Part shown: piece after piece, positions 18,301 to 25,581 of the stretch | How positions within the stretch are numbered: position 1 is the stretch's first letter | How the letters are laid out: each line of letters begins with the position of its first letter | Assembly: GCA_947626335.1 (NCBI GenBank) | Contig: CANQRY010000013.1 | Span: 1-36,467 of the forward strand | Length of the DNA: 36,467 nt | Direction of reading: 5' to 3' | Origin: an uncultured Clostridia bacterium | Lineage (GTDB): Bacteria > Bacillota > Clostridia > TANB77 > CAG-508 | Program-made: the position numbers and the translations under genes | Notes under the pieces: model-generated | What the model was told of the DNA's origin: nothing | The model's input: the letters and a program-made list of their open reading frames with translations, nothing else | Database searches by the model: none

Positions 18301-20266
18301 CTTTTATAACAATGTTTGCGCCATTGCTTACTGCACTTGTATTATATGTTGTTTGAGTTCCTTCTAAAGTAATTCTAATAACTTGCTTTCCTTCTTTTGA
18401 AATTACTTTTTTATCTTTTATTTTTAACTCTTTATCTAATAAAAGATTTACACTGTCTAAATTTACTTTTTCTATTTGTTTTGGTAATTCTATTTCTAAT
18501 ACTGGATTTTTGTATAATGCGTTTTGATCATTTGCTGTATTTAATATAACTCTTAATTCTATGTTGCTTTTTTCTACTATTGTTGATAAATTTTTATTTT
18601 CTTCTGGCACGCTAAGCTCTGCTTTGCTTACTGGTTCTGTTAAAGCAATTTCAGAAGTTTGTTTTATTTCTTCTGATGTAGTTTGATTTGTAGTTTGTAA
18701 TTGTAATTTTGTGAATTCTTGAATTTGTATTTTTGAATAGTTTTGATTTTTAGCTAATGCTTTTTGTAATATGATTTCTATGTTTCCTGTAGCTACAGGT
18801 TTACTTGTTTTTACTTGTATTTTATTTAAATTTAGTTCTGCTAAGTTTAAGTTTAAGTATTCGTCTACCACTTCTGGATTTGTATTTATTGTTCCAATAA
18901 CTGTTCCATCTGCTTTAGAAATTTCAATACTTCCTTCTGCTCCTAGTATTTTTTCAAAAATACTTTTCTCTATTTTTACTTCTTTTATATAACTACCATT
19001 TTCTACTGGGAATGTGTTTTCGTATTTATCTACGTAATTTTCTGGTTCTACCATAAATTTTATTTGGTCTACTAAACTTTCTGAGTTTACTCCTGCTTTG
19101 TATGTTACATCATATGAAATTTCCTCTTTTTCTTCGTCTTTTCTATCGAAATTTGTATATAAATTTCCTTTGCTAATAGAAGGTGCTACTTTTACGTTTA
19201 TGTCTGTTAATACACCTTTTGTTTCTTTTTCGTTATATGTAATTTTAGAAGATGCTTCTATTACTTGTGATTCTGTAGATGCTAATGTTAATTTAGCATT
19301 TACATTTGCTTCTGATTCAATTCCGTTTTCTATGGCTTTTTCATAAATTTCTTGTCCTGTATAAATGAAGTTTACTATGTATTCGTCTTGTCCTTCTGAG
19401 TTGTTGGCAATTTTTCCATTTTGATCTTCTTCGTTAAGAGTTTTTATTATAAGTGTTCCTTGTTCTTGGTTATATTCGTAATTAGAAGAATTAAAGTTTT
19501 TACCATTTTCATCTTGGTTTGTATTTGTAGTAGTATTTGCTATTACATTTACGCTTTGTGGTTTTTCGCCTTCTAGTTCTGGAACATTAACTAAAAGTTC
19601 TGTACTAGAAACTGGCAAAACATGGTCTTTTAATCTACTAATTATTTTAGTTTGGATTAAAACACCATAATTTTCATTTTGATTAAATGGAATATATTTA
19701 GTTACTTCTGTATTTAAATCTAATTCAAGTTCTGCTTCCCAAGTAAGTTTATTTGTAATTACTTTATTAACTGTTTTTTCATTTCCGTTTCCGTCTACAT
19801 ATATTGCAATAAATGAAACTTCTGATTCTTTTTCAATAAAGTCTTTATCTACTTGATTTGCAGATTTTATTTTTATTGGTAGTACAATTTCTACATTATT
19901 TTCACTATCAATTTGTTTTAATTTGATTTGATTATTTGTAGAAGATTGTATAAGTTCATTATTTTGTAGGTTACTTGTGTCAATTTCGTAATTAGCATTT
20001 TCTGCAATGTTTATTACTGAATTTTTTAAATAGCCTGCATTATGTACTCCTATTTTTAAATATAGTTTTGTTTCTTCCCCAACCTTGTAATTTTGGCTAT
20101 GTACCCCTCCTTCAAGGTAGCTATCAAATGTTACATTGCTATTATTAGTTTTGTTGTTTTGCTCTGGTACATTTGCTGCAATTACTGCAGTTCCTAGGTT
20201 AATTAGGTTTGTTCCTAACAAAAGAATTGTAAGTAATATTGCCATTATTTTTTGTTTTGTTTTCAT
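15350..20266 (-). CDS. Giant secreted surface protein with DUF11-like repeats and an SdrD-B-like domain
   Basis: 1638 residues. It has a classical signal peptide (about 1-30, MKTKQKIMAILLTILLLGTN, Ala-rich cleavage region), a long beta-rich stalk, at least three DUF11/CARDB-like immunoglobulin-type repeats (about 895-1290, for example TFKAEIKNIGEQEAKNVVLN), one SdrD-B-like domain (about 1290-1420, GTAWLDENKNGTKDEGEQIL), another DUF11-like repeat (about 1420-1570, with VVTNEGKVPGYVRKIVDYMP), then ATGTVVLYIS, a hydrophobic helix (about 1600-1622) and a basic tail. The architecture is that of an extended, wall- or membrane-anchored adhesin or scaffold. It is the first gene of the operon, served by tandem promoters at 20300-20441; AGGAGG-like AGGAGGT lies just upstream of ATG 20266. 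No in-frame CGG was seen in its 1638 codons. Confidence 0.87.
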   Translation of the reverse strand: MKTKQKIMAILLTILLLGTNLINLGTAVIAANVPEQNNKTNNSNVTFDSYLEGGVHSQNYKVGEETKLYLKIGVHNAGYLKNSVINIAENANYEIDTSNLQNNELIQSSTNNQIKLKQIDSENNVEIVLPIKIKSANQVDKDFIEKESEVSFIAIYVDGNGNEKTVNKVITNKLTWEAELELDLNTEVTKYIPFNQNENYGVLIQTKIISRLKDHVLPVSSTELLVNVPELEGEKPQSVNVIANTTTNTNQDENGKNFNSSNYEYNQEQGTLIIKTLNEEDQNGKIANNSEGQDEYIVNFIYTGQEIYEKAIENGIESEANVNAKLTLASTESQVIEASSKITYNEKETKGVLTDINVKVAPSISKGNLYTNFDRKDEEKEEISYDVTYKAGVNSESLVDQIKFMVEPENYVDKYENTFPVENGSYIKEVKIEKSIFEKILGAEGSIEISKADGTVIGTINTNPEVVDEYLNLNLAELNLNKIQVKTSKPVATGNIEIILQKALAKNQNYSKIQIQEFTKLQLQTTNQTTSEEIKQTSEIALTEPVSKAELSVPEENKNLSTIVEKSNIELRVILNTANDQNALYKNPVLEIELPKQIEKVNLDSVNLLLDKELKIKDKKVISKEGKQVIRITLEGTQTTYNTSAVSNGANIVIKANVIVNKFAASSTEEVVLYYTNQNTNLYETSNEEQTKGIAKAELNIVAPTGVAVVNKITGYDNKNSEILTMNQDSKEATIDMHSSKKEITIEGLISNNYKNSVNNMSVLGRVPFEGNKEVDGKDLGSTFTAPMTSKINLTGIENKNVKIYYSTNGEATTSLESEENNWTENPSNLSEVKSYLINIEGEVEKSSQIAFNYNAEVPENLSPASSTYETYKVFYENKAQGTPINETKVSGAVGVATESVPELEVTLSADKEDNSKVTERQIVTFKAEIKNIGEQEAKNVVLNVPVPQGTTYMSGTGEETTATISVENIAVAETKTVTYQLKVNDLAEEQESGTIKTKVNVTADDLETSVESNEYTLQVISGKIDVDLKVDRESGAILTEGDHVGITLYVTALQNSKNVEISMDIPSSFNIASTNYYDANMELKNDAVKVQNGKLLINIESLETNAFIILDIELEVKSFEGELKLVASVTADGLEQQLSKEYIYNAKLPSFEISQTQTTEKYVKETENSIYEFTIKNTSSINATEVTFEDILPQGLNLEKFEYTYDGETIELDPNPDNTASIAWPVFKAGLTAKVKVTAVASLLPNQQEDITLENKATLSGTGFDTITSNSVQTIIEYNQDLHKAEGETSNGTYKITGTAWLDENKNGTKDEGEQILSGIKVLLIEANSSNTIKEIKSQNEKSTITSENGSYEFDNLPNGNYIVVFCYDASKYNITDYQKSGVGVSTNSDAISMLVTLDGSLTYVGISDTIKITNSNVRDIDIGLYVAEKFDLKLDKYISKITLVKEEGTKVYNLDNSKIEKIEVYNRHIGKSSLIIEYKIVVTNEGKVPGYVRKIVDYMPEGTRFNSELNTDWYISDSNGTAYNNSLENTILNPGESKEVKLVLSAQITSKLIGNLINNNAEIYESYNDQGIPDMDSSTANMVQTEDDMSEANIVVSMATGTVVLYISLALAVLLILLVGATLIKQKIIDKKTIGI

Positions 20267-20299
20267 AGTAACCTCCTAAAAATTTTACTCCATAAACCT

Positions 20300-20328
20300 A
20301 TTATACGACATTTTCGTAGCTTTTTCAA
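20300..20328 (-). promoter_or_regulatory. Sigma-A promoter P1 of the surface-protein operon
   Basis: On the minus strand TTGAAA (20323-20328) lies exactly 17 bases before a perfect TATAAT (20300-20305), about 35 bases upstream of the first gene of the operon. Only two -35 positions differ from consensus. Confidence 0.7.
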
Positions 20329-20413
20329 TGGTTTTAGTGATTTTTCCCAATATTTGTGAATTATTTATTTAGTTTTTATGCCGTTTTTTAGATATATTTA
20401 TTCTATAATATCA

Positions 20414-20441
20414 ATTTTAGCATTTATTTGTTTTTTTTCAA
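20414..20441 (-). promoter_or_regulatory. Possible upstream promoter P2 of the surface-protein operon
   Basis: On the minus strand TTGAAA (20436-20441) is 16 bases before TAAAAT (20414-20419). It shares with P1 an upstream block of GGAAAAA followed by ACCATTGAAAA, suggesting duplication of a promoter/operator unit. Confidence 0.4.
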
Positions 20442-20457
20442 TGGTAAGTTTTTCCTA

Positions 20458-20499
20458 AAATAACTTAAAAGTGTATTTTGCTTTACGGAAGTTATTTTT
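20458..20499 (+). terminator. Orphan terminator-like hairpin upstream of the small-gene operon
   Basis: AATAACTT (20459-20466) pairs with AAGTTATT (20488-20495), with an inner AAAG/CTTT pairing, followed by a T-run on the plus strand. No plus-strand gene precedes it, so it could end a short leader RNA or small RNA, or be a chance structure in AT-rich DNA. Confidence 0.35.
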
Positions 20500-20672
20500 T
20501 GGAAAGTAATATTAAGTTTTTATTACAAATTTGTTACTATATGACAGAAAAATAACAATTTGTTTTTTTATTATTTTTAGGTATACATAAGTTGGTTTTT
20601 GATTGTTTTTTAGCAACATTTAACAATAATAAGAATATATATAATTATAATAAATAAATTTAGGAGGGAAAA

Positions 20673-20825
20673 ATGGATAATAATAACATGGATATGGCAA
20701 AGCTTATGGCTATGCTTTCTAACATGGATAAATCTAAGCTAGAGCAAGGAGTATCTGCCTTAAACAAAATGCTTAGCAAGGAAGATAAGGAAAAAATTAT
20801 GAAGGAGCTACAAAAGAACAAATAA
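20673..20825 (+). CDS. Small 50-residue protein, first gene of a small-protein operon
   Basis: Begins MDNNNMDMAKLMAMLSNMDK and ends KIMKELQKNK: 50 residues, methionine- and lysine-rich, predicted helical, no membrane segment or signal. AGGAGGG at 20662-20668 is placed correctly for ATG 20673, which is the main support that it is translated. I do not recognise a named family. The motif SALNKMLSKEDKEKIMKEL suggests two amphipathic helices. It is followed by two more small genes in the same direction. Function unknown. Confidence 0.75.
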   Translation: MDNNNMDMAKLMAMLSNMDKSKLEQGVSALNKMLSKEDKEKIMKELQKNK

Positions 20826-20876
20826 ATTTATGTGAAAGGAAATTTAACTAATTTTTTAGTTTAGGGTTTAACTAAT

Positions 20877-21269
20877 ATGAATGAAGATATGTCAGAAATT
20901 TTTAATAAAATGAATGATATGATAAAGAATAATGAAATTCCTGAAGATTTTAAAAATATTTTAAATAATTTTTCTAATACTTCTAATATGAATAATATGT
21001 CTTCTTCACAAAATGTAAATGATAATTTAAATAGCGATAGCAATTCTTTTAATTTTGATATGAATACTATGCTTAAAATGAAATCTATAATAGATAGTAT
21101 GAATAAAAGTCAAAATGACCCTAGAGCTAATTTACTAAGATCTCTAAAGCCATATTTAAAACCTAGTAGAAAAGAAAAGGTTGACCAGTATATTAGACTT
21201 TTTAGTATGGGCAAGGTATTTGAAATGATGAACCCTTCTAAAGGAGGAAAAGAAGATAATGGAACTTAG
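20877..21269 (+). CDS. Unknown 130-residue Asn/Met-rich protein with conserved-looking C-terminus
   Basis: 130 residues, very rich in Asn, Met and Ser. The first ~70 residues are low-complexity and probably disordered. Residues about 80-120 (DPRANLLRSLKPYLKPSRKE followed by KVDQYIRLFSMGKVFEMM) look like an ordered helical pair with basic residues. I recall similar tails in small uncharacterised clostridial proteins but cannot name a family. It lies 51 bases after the 50-residue gene, and its stop overlaps the start of the next gene (ATG at 21259), so the last two genes are probably translationally coupled. No signal peptide or membrane helix. Function unknown. Confidence 0.8.
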   Translation: MNEDMSEIFNKMNDMIKNNEIPEDFKNILNNFSNTSNMNNMSSSQNVNDNLNSDSNSFNFDMNTMLKMKSIIDSMNKSQNDPRANLLRSLKPYLKPSRKEKVDQYIRLFSMGKVFEMMNPSKGGKEDNGT

Positions 21270-21408
21270 TTATCCTTTTTTTGAAATTTTTGGTTTAAAG
21301 CTATATTTTGACGATATTTTAATTATTTGTCTTCTTTTCTTTTTGTATAAAGAGGAGGTTCATGATGAGTATTTGTTTACAGCATTAATTTTATTACTAT
21401 TAAGCTAA
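21259..21408 (+). CDS. Small 49-residue membrane protein
   Basis: Begins MELSYPFFEIFGLKLYFDDI and ends LFTALILLLLS: 49 residues with two hydrophobic stretches (about 18-29 and 40-49) joined by a charged turn (YKEEVHDEY), so probably a small membrane protein. AAGGAGG at 21241-21247 is 11 bases before ATG 21259. Its start overlaps the end of the 130-residue gene, strong support for a real coupled gene. Its stop is only 4 bases from the end of the convergent minC, with no terminator hairpin between. Function unknown. Confidence 0.75.
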   Translation: MELSYPFFEIFGLKLYFDDILIICLLFFLYKEEVHDEYLFTALILLLLS

Positions 21409-21412
21409 TTTA

Positions 21413-22024
21413 TTACTCTAAGTTAATTTCTCCTTGTTCATTTACATACGCACAAGTTTTTATTTCTTGTAATTCTTCCTTTTCTATTTCTTTTATTATG
21501 TTTGCAATACGTAATTGTGCAGATTCGATAGATGCTGCTGCAATTATTGCTTCTTTATTGCCTTTTGCGCCTGCATGTGCCATACCTCTTAATATTCCAA
21601 GTACAACTATGTTTTCTCCGGCTAGTACTTCAGCACCTGCATTAACATCTCCTAAAATTACTAGACTTCCTTCATATTCTATTTTGTTTCCTGAACGTAA
21701 AGACCCTCTATGAAATTTTGTTTCAGAGGTTGCAATTTCTTTGCTAAAACTTCTTTTTATTCCATGCAAACCTAATATTTTAGGACTATCAAAATTTATT
21801 TCTACTGGAAGCACTTTTTGAACTAATGATTGTAATTCTTCCATTTCTTTGTTTTTAAATATTTTTCCTGTAAATTGTATAGGTGTTTTGTCATCTTTAT
21901 ATAATTTTTTTAGCTCAGTTAATTTTTTCTTAAGTTCTTGCATTATTTGTTTTTGCTCTGCATTTTCTTCGATTTTAATAATTACTTTGTCTTTTTTTGT
22001 TTGAATAGTAATAATATTTTTCAT
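21413..22024 (-). CDS. minC: Septum site-determining protein MinC
   Basis: Inhibitor of FtsZ ring assembly, 203 residues, normal for MinC. The N-terminal part (about 1-95) is the FtsZ-interacting domain; the C-terminal part (about 100-200) is the right-handed beta-helix dimer domain with HRGSLRSGNKIEYEGSLVIL and GDVNAGAEVLAGENIVVLGI, LRGMAHAGAKGN. Its activity normally depends on MinD, which is not in this window; the gene that follows is a convergent small ORF. It is the last gene of the radC-mre-PBP2 cluster, 12 bases after the PBP2 stop with AGGAGGT between (22029-22035). Confidence 0.93.
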   Translation of the reverse strand: MKNIITIQTKKDKVIIKIEENAEQKQIMQELKKKLTELKKLYKDDKTPIQFTGKIFKNKEMEELQSLVQKVLPVEINFDSPKILGLHGIKRSFSKEIATSETKFHRGSLRSGNKIEYEGSLVILGDVNAGAEVLAGENIVVLGILRGMAHAGAKGNKEAIIAAASIESAQLRIANIIKEIEKEELQEIKTCAYVNEQGEINLE

Positions 22025-22036
22025 GTTTTTTACCTC

Positions 22037-24130
22037 CTATCTTATAACTTCTGTACTTGGTATGGCTGTAGTATCTTCTGTTACTTTATATTTATCTGTT
22101 CCAAAGTATTCTTTTATAATTTCTTTTGCGACTGGTGCAGTATTGCTTCCTGAACCTGCATTTTCAATTAAAACTACTACTGCAATTTCTGGTTCATCAT
22201 ATGGCGCAAATCCAACAAACCATCCGTTAACACTGCCTTTTTTTCCTGTTTCAGCAGATCCTGTTTTTCCTCCAATGTCCATTCCTAAATCAGAAAAAAT
22301 GTAATATGCTGTTCCGCCATATTCACTAGTTACACCTTTCATTCCTTTTAGAATTGTTTTTAGTGTTCCTTCTTTTAAATTTAAATCTTCTAGTTTGCTA
22401 TTTTCTATTCCTAGTTTTTTGTTTACGTTTTCTTCTATTTCTTCTTTGTTTATTTGTTTTCCGTCTACATTTGTTATTGATTTTATTAAAGTTACATCTA
22501 TGGCTTTTCCTCCATTTGCTATCATGCTAACATATCTTGCCATTTGAATTGGTGTGTAGTCATTATAGCTTTGTCCTATTACTGCTGACAAAGTATCTCC
22601 AAATTGCCAGTCAGTTCCAGTTAAGCTTTTACAATATGATACTAAATCTACAGTTCCACTAGCTTCTAGTGGCAATTCTATTCCTGTTTTTGAACCTAGT
22701 CCATAAGCTTTTGCATAACTAATTACTGGGTCTATTCCCATTCGATAACCTAGTTCATAAAAGTAATAATTACATGATTTTTGTATTGCTTGTGTTAGGT
22801 TTAAATAACCATGGCCATAATGATATTGTCCATAATACCAACAAGTTGGATGATAACCTCTAGGATAAACTCCTGTGTCATTTATTCTAGTATTAGCTGT
22901 AATTGTACCTGTTTCTAAAGCTGCTGTTGCAACTACCATTTTAAATGTTGACCCTGGTGCATAAATTCCCGAAACTCCTCTGTTTGTAAAGCTTTGGTTT
23001 TTATTATATTCTTCTAGCTGTTTATTACTTATTCCTGTAACAAATAGTTCTGGTTTATAGTCGGGGTAGCTTGCCATTGCTAGAACTTCACCTGTTTTTA
23101 CATTCATTACAATTGCAGTTCCTGCATTTGCATTATATTTTTTTCCATAACCACCATCTGCTATTTTTTTAATATTTTTTGCTAGGGCTTCTTCTACAAA
23201 TTTTTGCAAGTTAGAGTCAATAGTAAGTGCTACGTCTGCTCCTTTTACCGCTTCTTTTGTAACATATTCTTCTGTAACTCTTCCATCAACTGACATATCT
23301 ATTTGTTTTATTCCGTCTTGTCCTTTTAAATATTCTTCTAATGTATATTGCAAGCCTGTTTTACCTATTATATCATTTATGCTGTAAATATTACTTTTTT
23401 GTTTATATTCTTCCTCTGATATTGCTCCAACATACCCTAGTATATGTGATGCAAGAGAACCATAAGGATATTTTATAATTGGAGATTGTGTTATTGCAAC
23501 ACCCGGGAAAACCCTACTTTGTTCTTCTATTTGATTTACACTAGCTTTACTAATGTTTTTTGATATGATTACTGATTTTATATTGCTAATTCCGTTTCTG
23601 GTAATTTCATATCTAACTGCCATTATTTTTCTTGCTTTTTCTACATTTTGCTCTTCTATGCCATAATTTTCTTTTAAAGCATTAAAGGCCTTTTCTGCAG
23701 ACATATTTTGTTCTATGCCATACTGCTCTTTCCAGTTTTTTAAACTATCTCCTTCTAAAGTGTACTCATATGGATTTACTTTTATAGGAAGATTATCTAT
23801 ATAAGTATCTTTGTTTTTTTCTAATAATTCTATTAGTTTTAATATTGTTTGATTAAAAGTATTGTTATCTGATTTTGTTTTATATAGTTCTACTCCAAAA
23901 CCAATTTCTGTAGTTACTAGCTTATTTCCTGACCTATCTGTTAAGTTCCCTCTTGCTGCTTTTAAGGTAGATTCCCTTGTAAGCCTTGTATTTGAAGTTT
24001 CTCTATATTCTTCACCATGTACAATTTGTAAATTAAAAAGTTGAATTAGTAGTATAATACCAATAATGTATATTAGTACATTTATGATATTATATCTTAT
24101 TTTTTCATTTCTTTGTTTTTTTTGCTTCAA
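22037..24130 (-). CDS. mrdA: Penicillin-binding protein 2 (elongation-specific transpeptidase)
   Basis: Class B PBP that cross-links peptidoglycan during cell elongation with RodA and MreBCD. 697 residues. It has a short cytoplasmic N-terminus, one membrane anchor (about 13-33), a dimerisation/pedestal domain (about 50-310) and a transpeptidase domain with all three active-site motifs: STFK (Ser about 394), SCN (about 453) and KTG (in GGKTGSAETG, about 621). The insert VYPRGYHPTCWYYGQYHYGH in the transpeptidase domain is typical of PBP2. The start is a TTG at 24130 with AGAGGTG at 24142-24148. It lies between mreD and minC. Confidence 0.93.
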   Translation of the reverse strand: MKQKKQRNEKIRYNIINVLIYIIGIILLIQLFNLQIVHGEEYRETSNTRLTRESTLKAARGNLTDRSGNKLVTTEIGFGVELYKTKSDNNTFNQTILKLIELLEKNKDTYIDNLPIKVNPYEYTLEGDSLKNWKEQYGIEQNMSAEKAFNALKENYGIEEQNVEKARKIMAVRYEITRNGISNIKSVIISKNISKASVNQIEEQSRVFPGVAITQSPIIKYPYGSLASHILGYVGAISEEEYKQKSNIYSINDIIGKTGLQYTLEEYLKGQDGIKQIDMSVDGRVTEEYVTKEAVKGADVALTIDSNLQKFVEEALAKNIKKIADGGYGKKYNANAGTAIVMNVKTGEVLAMASYPDYKPELFVTGISNKQLEEYNKNQSFTNRGVSGIYAPGSTFKMVVATAALETGTITANTRINDTGVYPRGYHPTCWYYGQYHYGHGYLNLTQAIQKSCNYYFYELGYRMGIDPVISYAKAYGLGSKTGIELPLEASGTVDLVSYCKSLTGTDWQFGDTLSAVIGQSYNDYTPIQMARYVSMIANGGKAIDVTLIKSITNVDGKQINKEEIEENVNKKLGIENSKLEDLNLKEGTLKTILKGMKGVTSEYGGTAYYIFSDLGMDIGGKTGSAETGKKGSVNGWFVGFAPYDEPEIAVVVLIENAGSGSNTAPVAKEIIKEYFGTDKYKVTEDTTAIPSTEVIR

Positions 24131-24184
24131 ACTTTTAAATTCACCTCTTTTTGGTTACATAATTTTATAACGGTTAACTAATTT

Positions 24185-24718
24185 TTAAAAATATTTCGTC
24201 ATGATGGTTTTGGTTTTAAATTTGCTTTCTGCAAAATTACCTAATTTAGTTATTAATGGATATAATATTATTGATATAATAACATTAAATAATGTTTCAA
24301 GTAGTAGTATTTTTAAAAATGCTAATATTTCTATGTTAACTCCCCATTTTATAATTTGGAATGCATACATTCCTGTTTCGTAAATTATTGTACTTGCTGA
24401 TATTATAAGCATTATTGTAAGACGACTATCTTTTGAAAAGTTTTTGTCTATGTATTCTGCAATTAGTCCTATTAAACCTAGCATTATTCCTGAAATTACT
24501 ATTTGTTTTCCAATTAGAATATCTATATAAATTCCAAATATTAAACCACATATAAGTCCTGTTTTTTTACCAATAAATAGTCCTATCCATAGTACAAATA
24601 TTATGAACAAATTTGGCATTACACCAGATATAGTAAACCATGTGAAAAAATTAGACTGCAAAAAATATATAATAAAAAATGTTATTATAATTAATATTGC
24701 TGTTAAAATTTTTTTCAA
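24185..24718 (-). CDS. mreD: Rod shape-determining protein MreD
   Basis: Polytopic membrane protein of the elongasome. About 177 residues with five or six hydrophobic segments, including YFLQSNFFTWFTISGVMPNL and FGIYIDILIGKQIVISGIML, the latter holding the family GxxxD-type signature. Start choice: AAGGAG (24729-24734, minus) overlaps the area just after the mreC stop and fits a TTG at 24716-24718. The longest frame opens at a TTG at 24766 inside mreC and is less likely; an ATG at 24754 is another alternative. It is placed between mreC and PBP2, as in many Firmicutes. Confidence 0.85.
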   Translation of the reverse strand: MKKILTAILIIITFFIIYFLQSNFFTWFTISGVMPNLFIIFVLWIGLFIGKKTGLICGLIFGIYIDILIGKQIVISGIMLGLIGLIAEYIDKNFSKDSRLTIMLIISASTIIYETGMYAFQIIKWGVNIEILAFLKILLLETLFNVIISIILYPLITKLGNFAESKFKTKTIMTKYF

Positions 24719-24737
24719 AAGGTTCACTCTCCTTACT

Positions 24738-25565
24738 TTATTCTCCTTGTTCATTTGTAATAACAAGTACTGTTTCTAATTTTGAAAAATCGACAGCGGT
24801 TTCAGCATAAGCATATCTATCTATGCTATTTTGTGTATTAACGATTTTATTTATTGTTCCAATATATATTCCTTTTGGGTAAATGCCGCCTAGTCCTGAG
24901 GTTTCTAGATTATCATTTTCAAGAAGGACTGCATCTGCATCAATATATTCTACTTTTAAAGTTTTGGAATTTTCTAATGTTCCGCTTACAATAACTTCTT
25001 CTCTAGAACTTGTTATTAAACTACTTACAGATGTTGATGGATCTATTATTGTTTGTACTTTTGAAGTATTTTGTGTTGTAGAAATTACATAACCCACCAA
25101 ACCTTTATCTGCAATTACTGTCATATTTGGCTTTATTCCATCTTTTTCGCCTACATTTATTACTATGGTTTTACTAAAGTTGCTAATATCTCTATTTATA
25201 ATATAGGCTGGTATTGTTTGATAATTTTTATATTTATCTTTTAAATTTACATATTCTTTTAATGTTTCATTTTCTGATTTTATTATTTCTAGTTCTCTTA
25301 ATGACTGTTCTAATTTGCTATTTTGGGCTTTTAAATTTTCATTTTCTTCTTTTAAGGTCTCTAAATCTGCAAAAAAGCTTTCATTACCTGCTATTTTATT
25401 TTTTAAAAATGTAAGTCCATTTTGAATAGGCATAACAATACTGCTAAAAATGTTTTCTATATATGAAATTTCTTGAAGGTTGGTATTTGATAAAATTACT
25501 ACAATTATTAAAATAATTATTGTAATTGTTATTCCTATAATACCTGTTTTTCTGTTTTTATACAT
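24738..25565 (-). CDS. mreC: Rod shape-determining protein MreC
   Basis: Bitopic elongasome scaffold that bridges MreB/MreD and the PBPs. 275 residues, normal length. It has an N-terminal membrane helix (about 9-27), a coiled coil (about 66-110, FADLETLKEENENLKAQNSK onwards), then two beta-barrel domains with the conserved VIADKGLVGYVI, IDPSTSVSSLI and TSGLGGIYPKGIYIG motifs. AAGGGAGT at 25576-25582 serves ATG 25565, and mreB ends only 16 bases upstream, so it is co-transcribed with mreB and mreD. Confidence 0.95.
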   Translation of the reverse strand: MYKNRKTGIIGITITIIILIIVVILSNTNLQEISYIENIFSSIVMPIQNGLTFLKNKIAGNESFFADLETLKEENENLKAQNSKLEQSLRELEIIKSENETLKEYVNLKDKYKNYQTIPAYIINRDISNFSKTIVINVGEKDGIKPNMTVIADKGLVGYVISTTQNTSKVQTIIDPSTSVSSLITSSREEVIVSGTLENSKTLKVEYIDADAVLLENDNLETSGLGGIYPKGIYIGTINKIVNTQNSIDRYAYAETAVDFSKLETVLVITNEQGE

Positions 25566-25581
25566 TTAAAATTTAACTCCC

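Larger units (their letters stand above)
20267..20672. other. Divergent intergenic region with tandem promoters and an orphan hairpin
   Basis: 406 bases without a gene. The left half carries two promoter-like elements for the giant surface proteins on the minus strand. The middle has a terminator-like hairpin reading on the plus strand (20458-20499). The right end holds AT-rich sequence with several TATAAT-like hexamers before the plus-strand small-gene operon, whose ribosome binding site is AGGAGGG (20662-20668). Confidence 0.65.

Noticed and set aside
20673..21408. Toxin-antitoxin module in the small-gene operon
   Set aside because: Three small genes with one membrane protein could suggest this, but no known toxin or antitoxin motif is visible.
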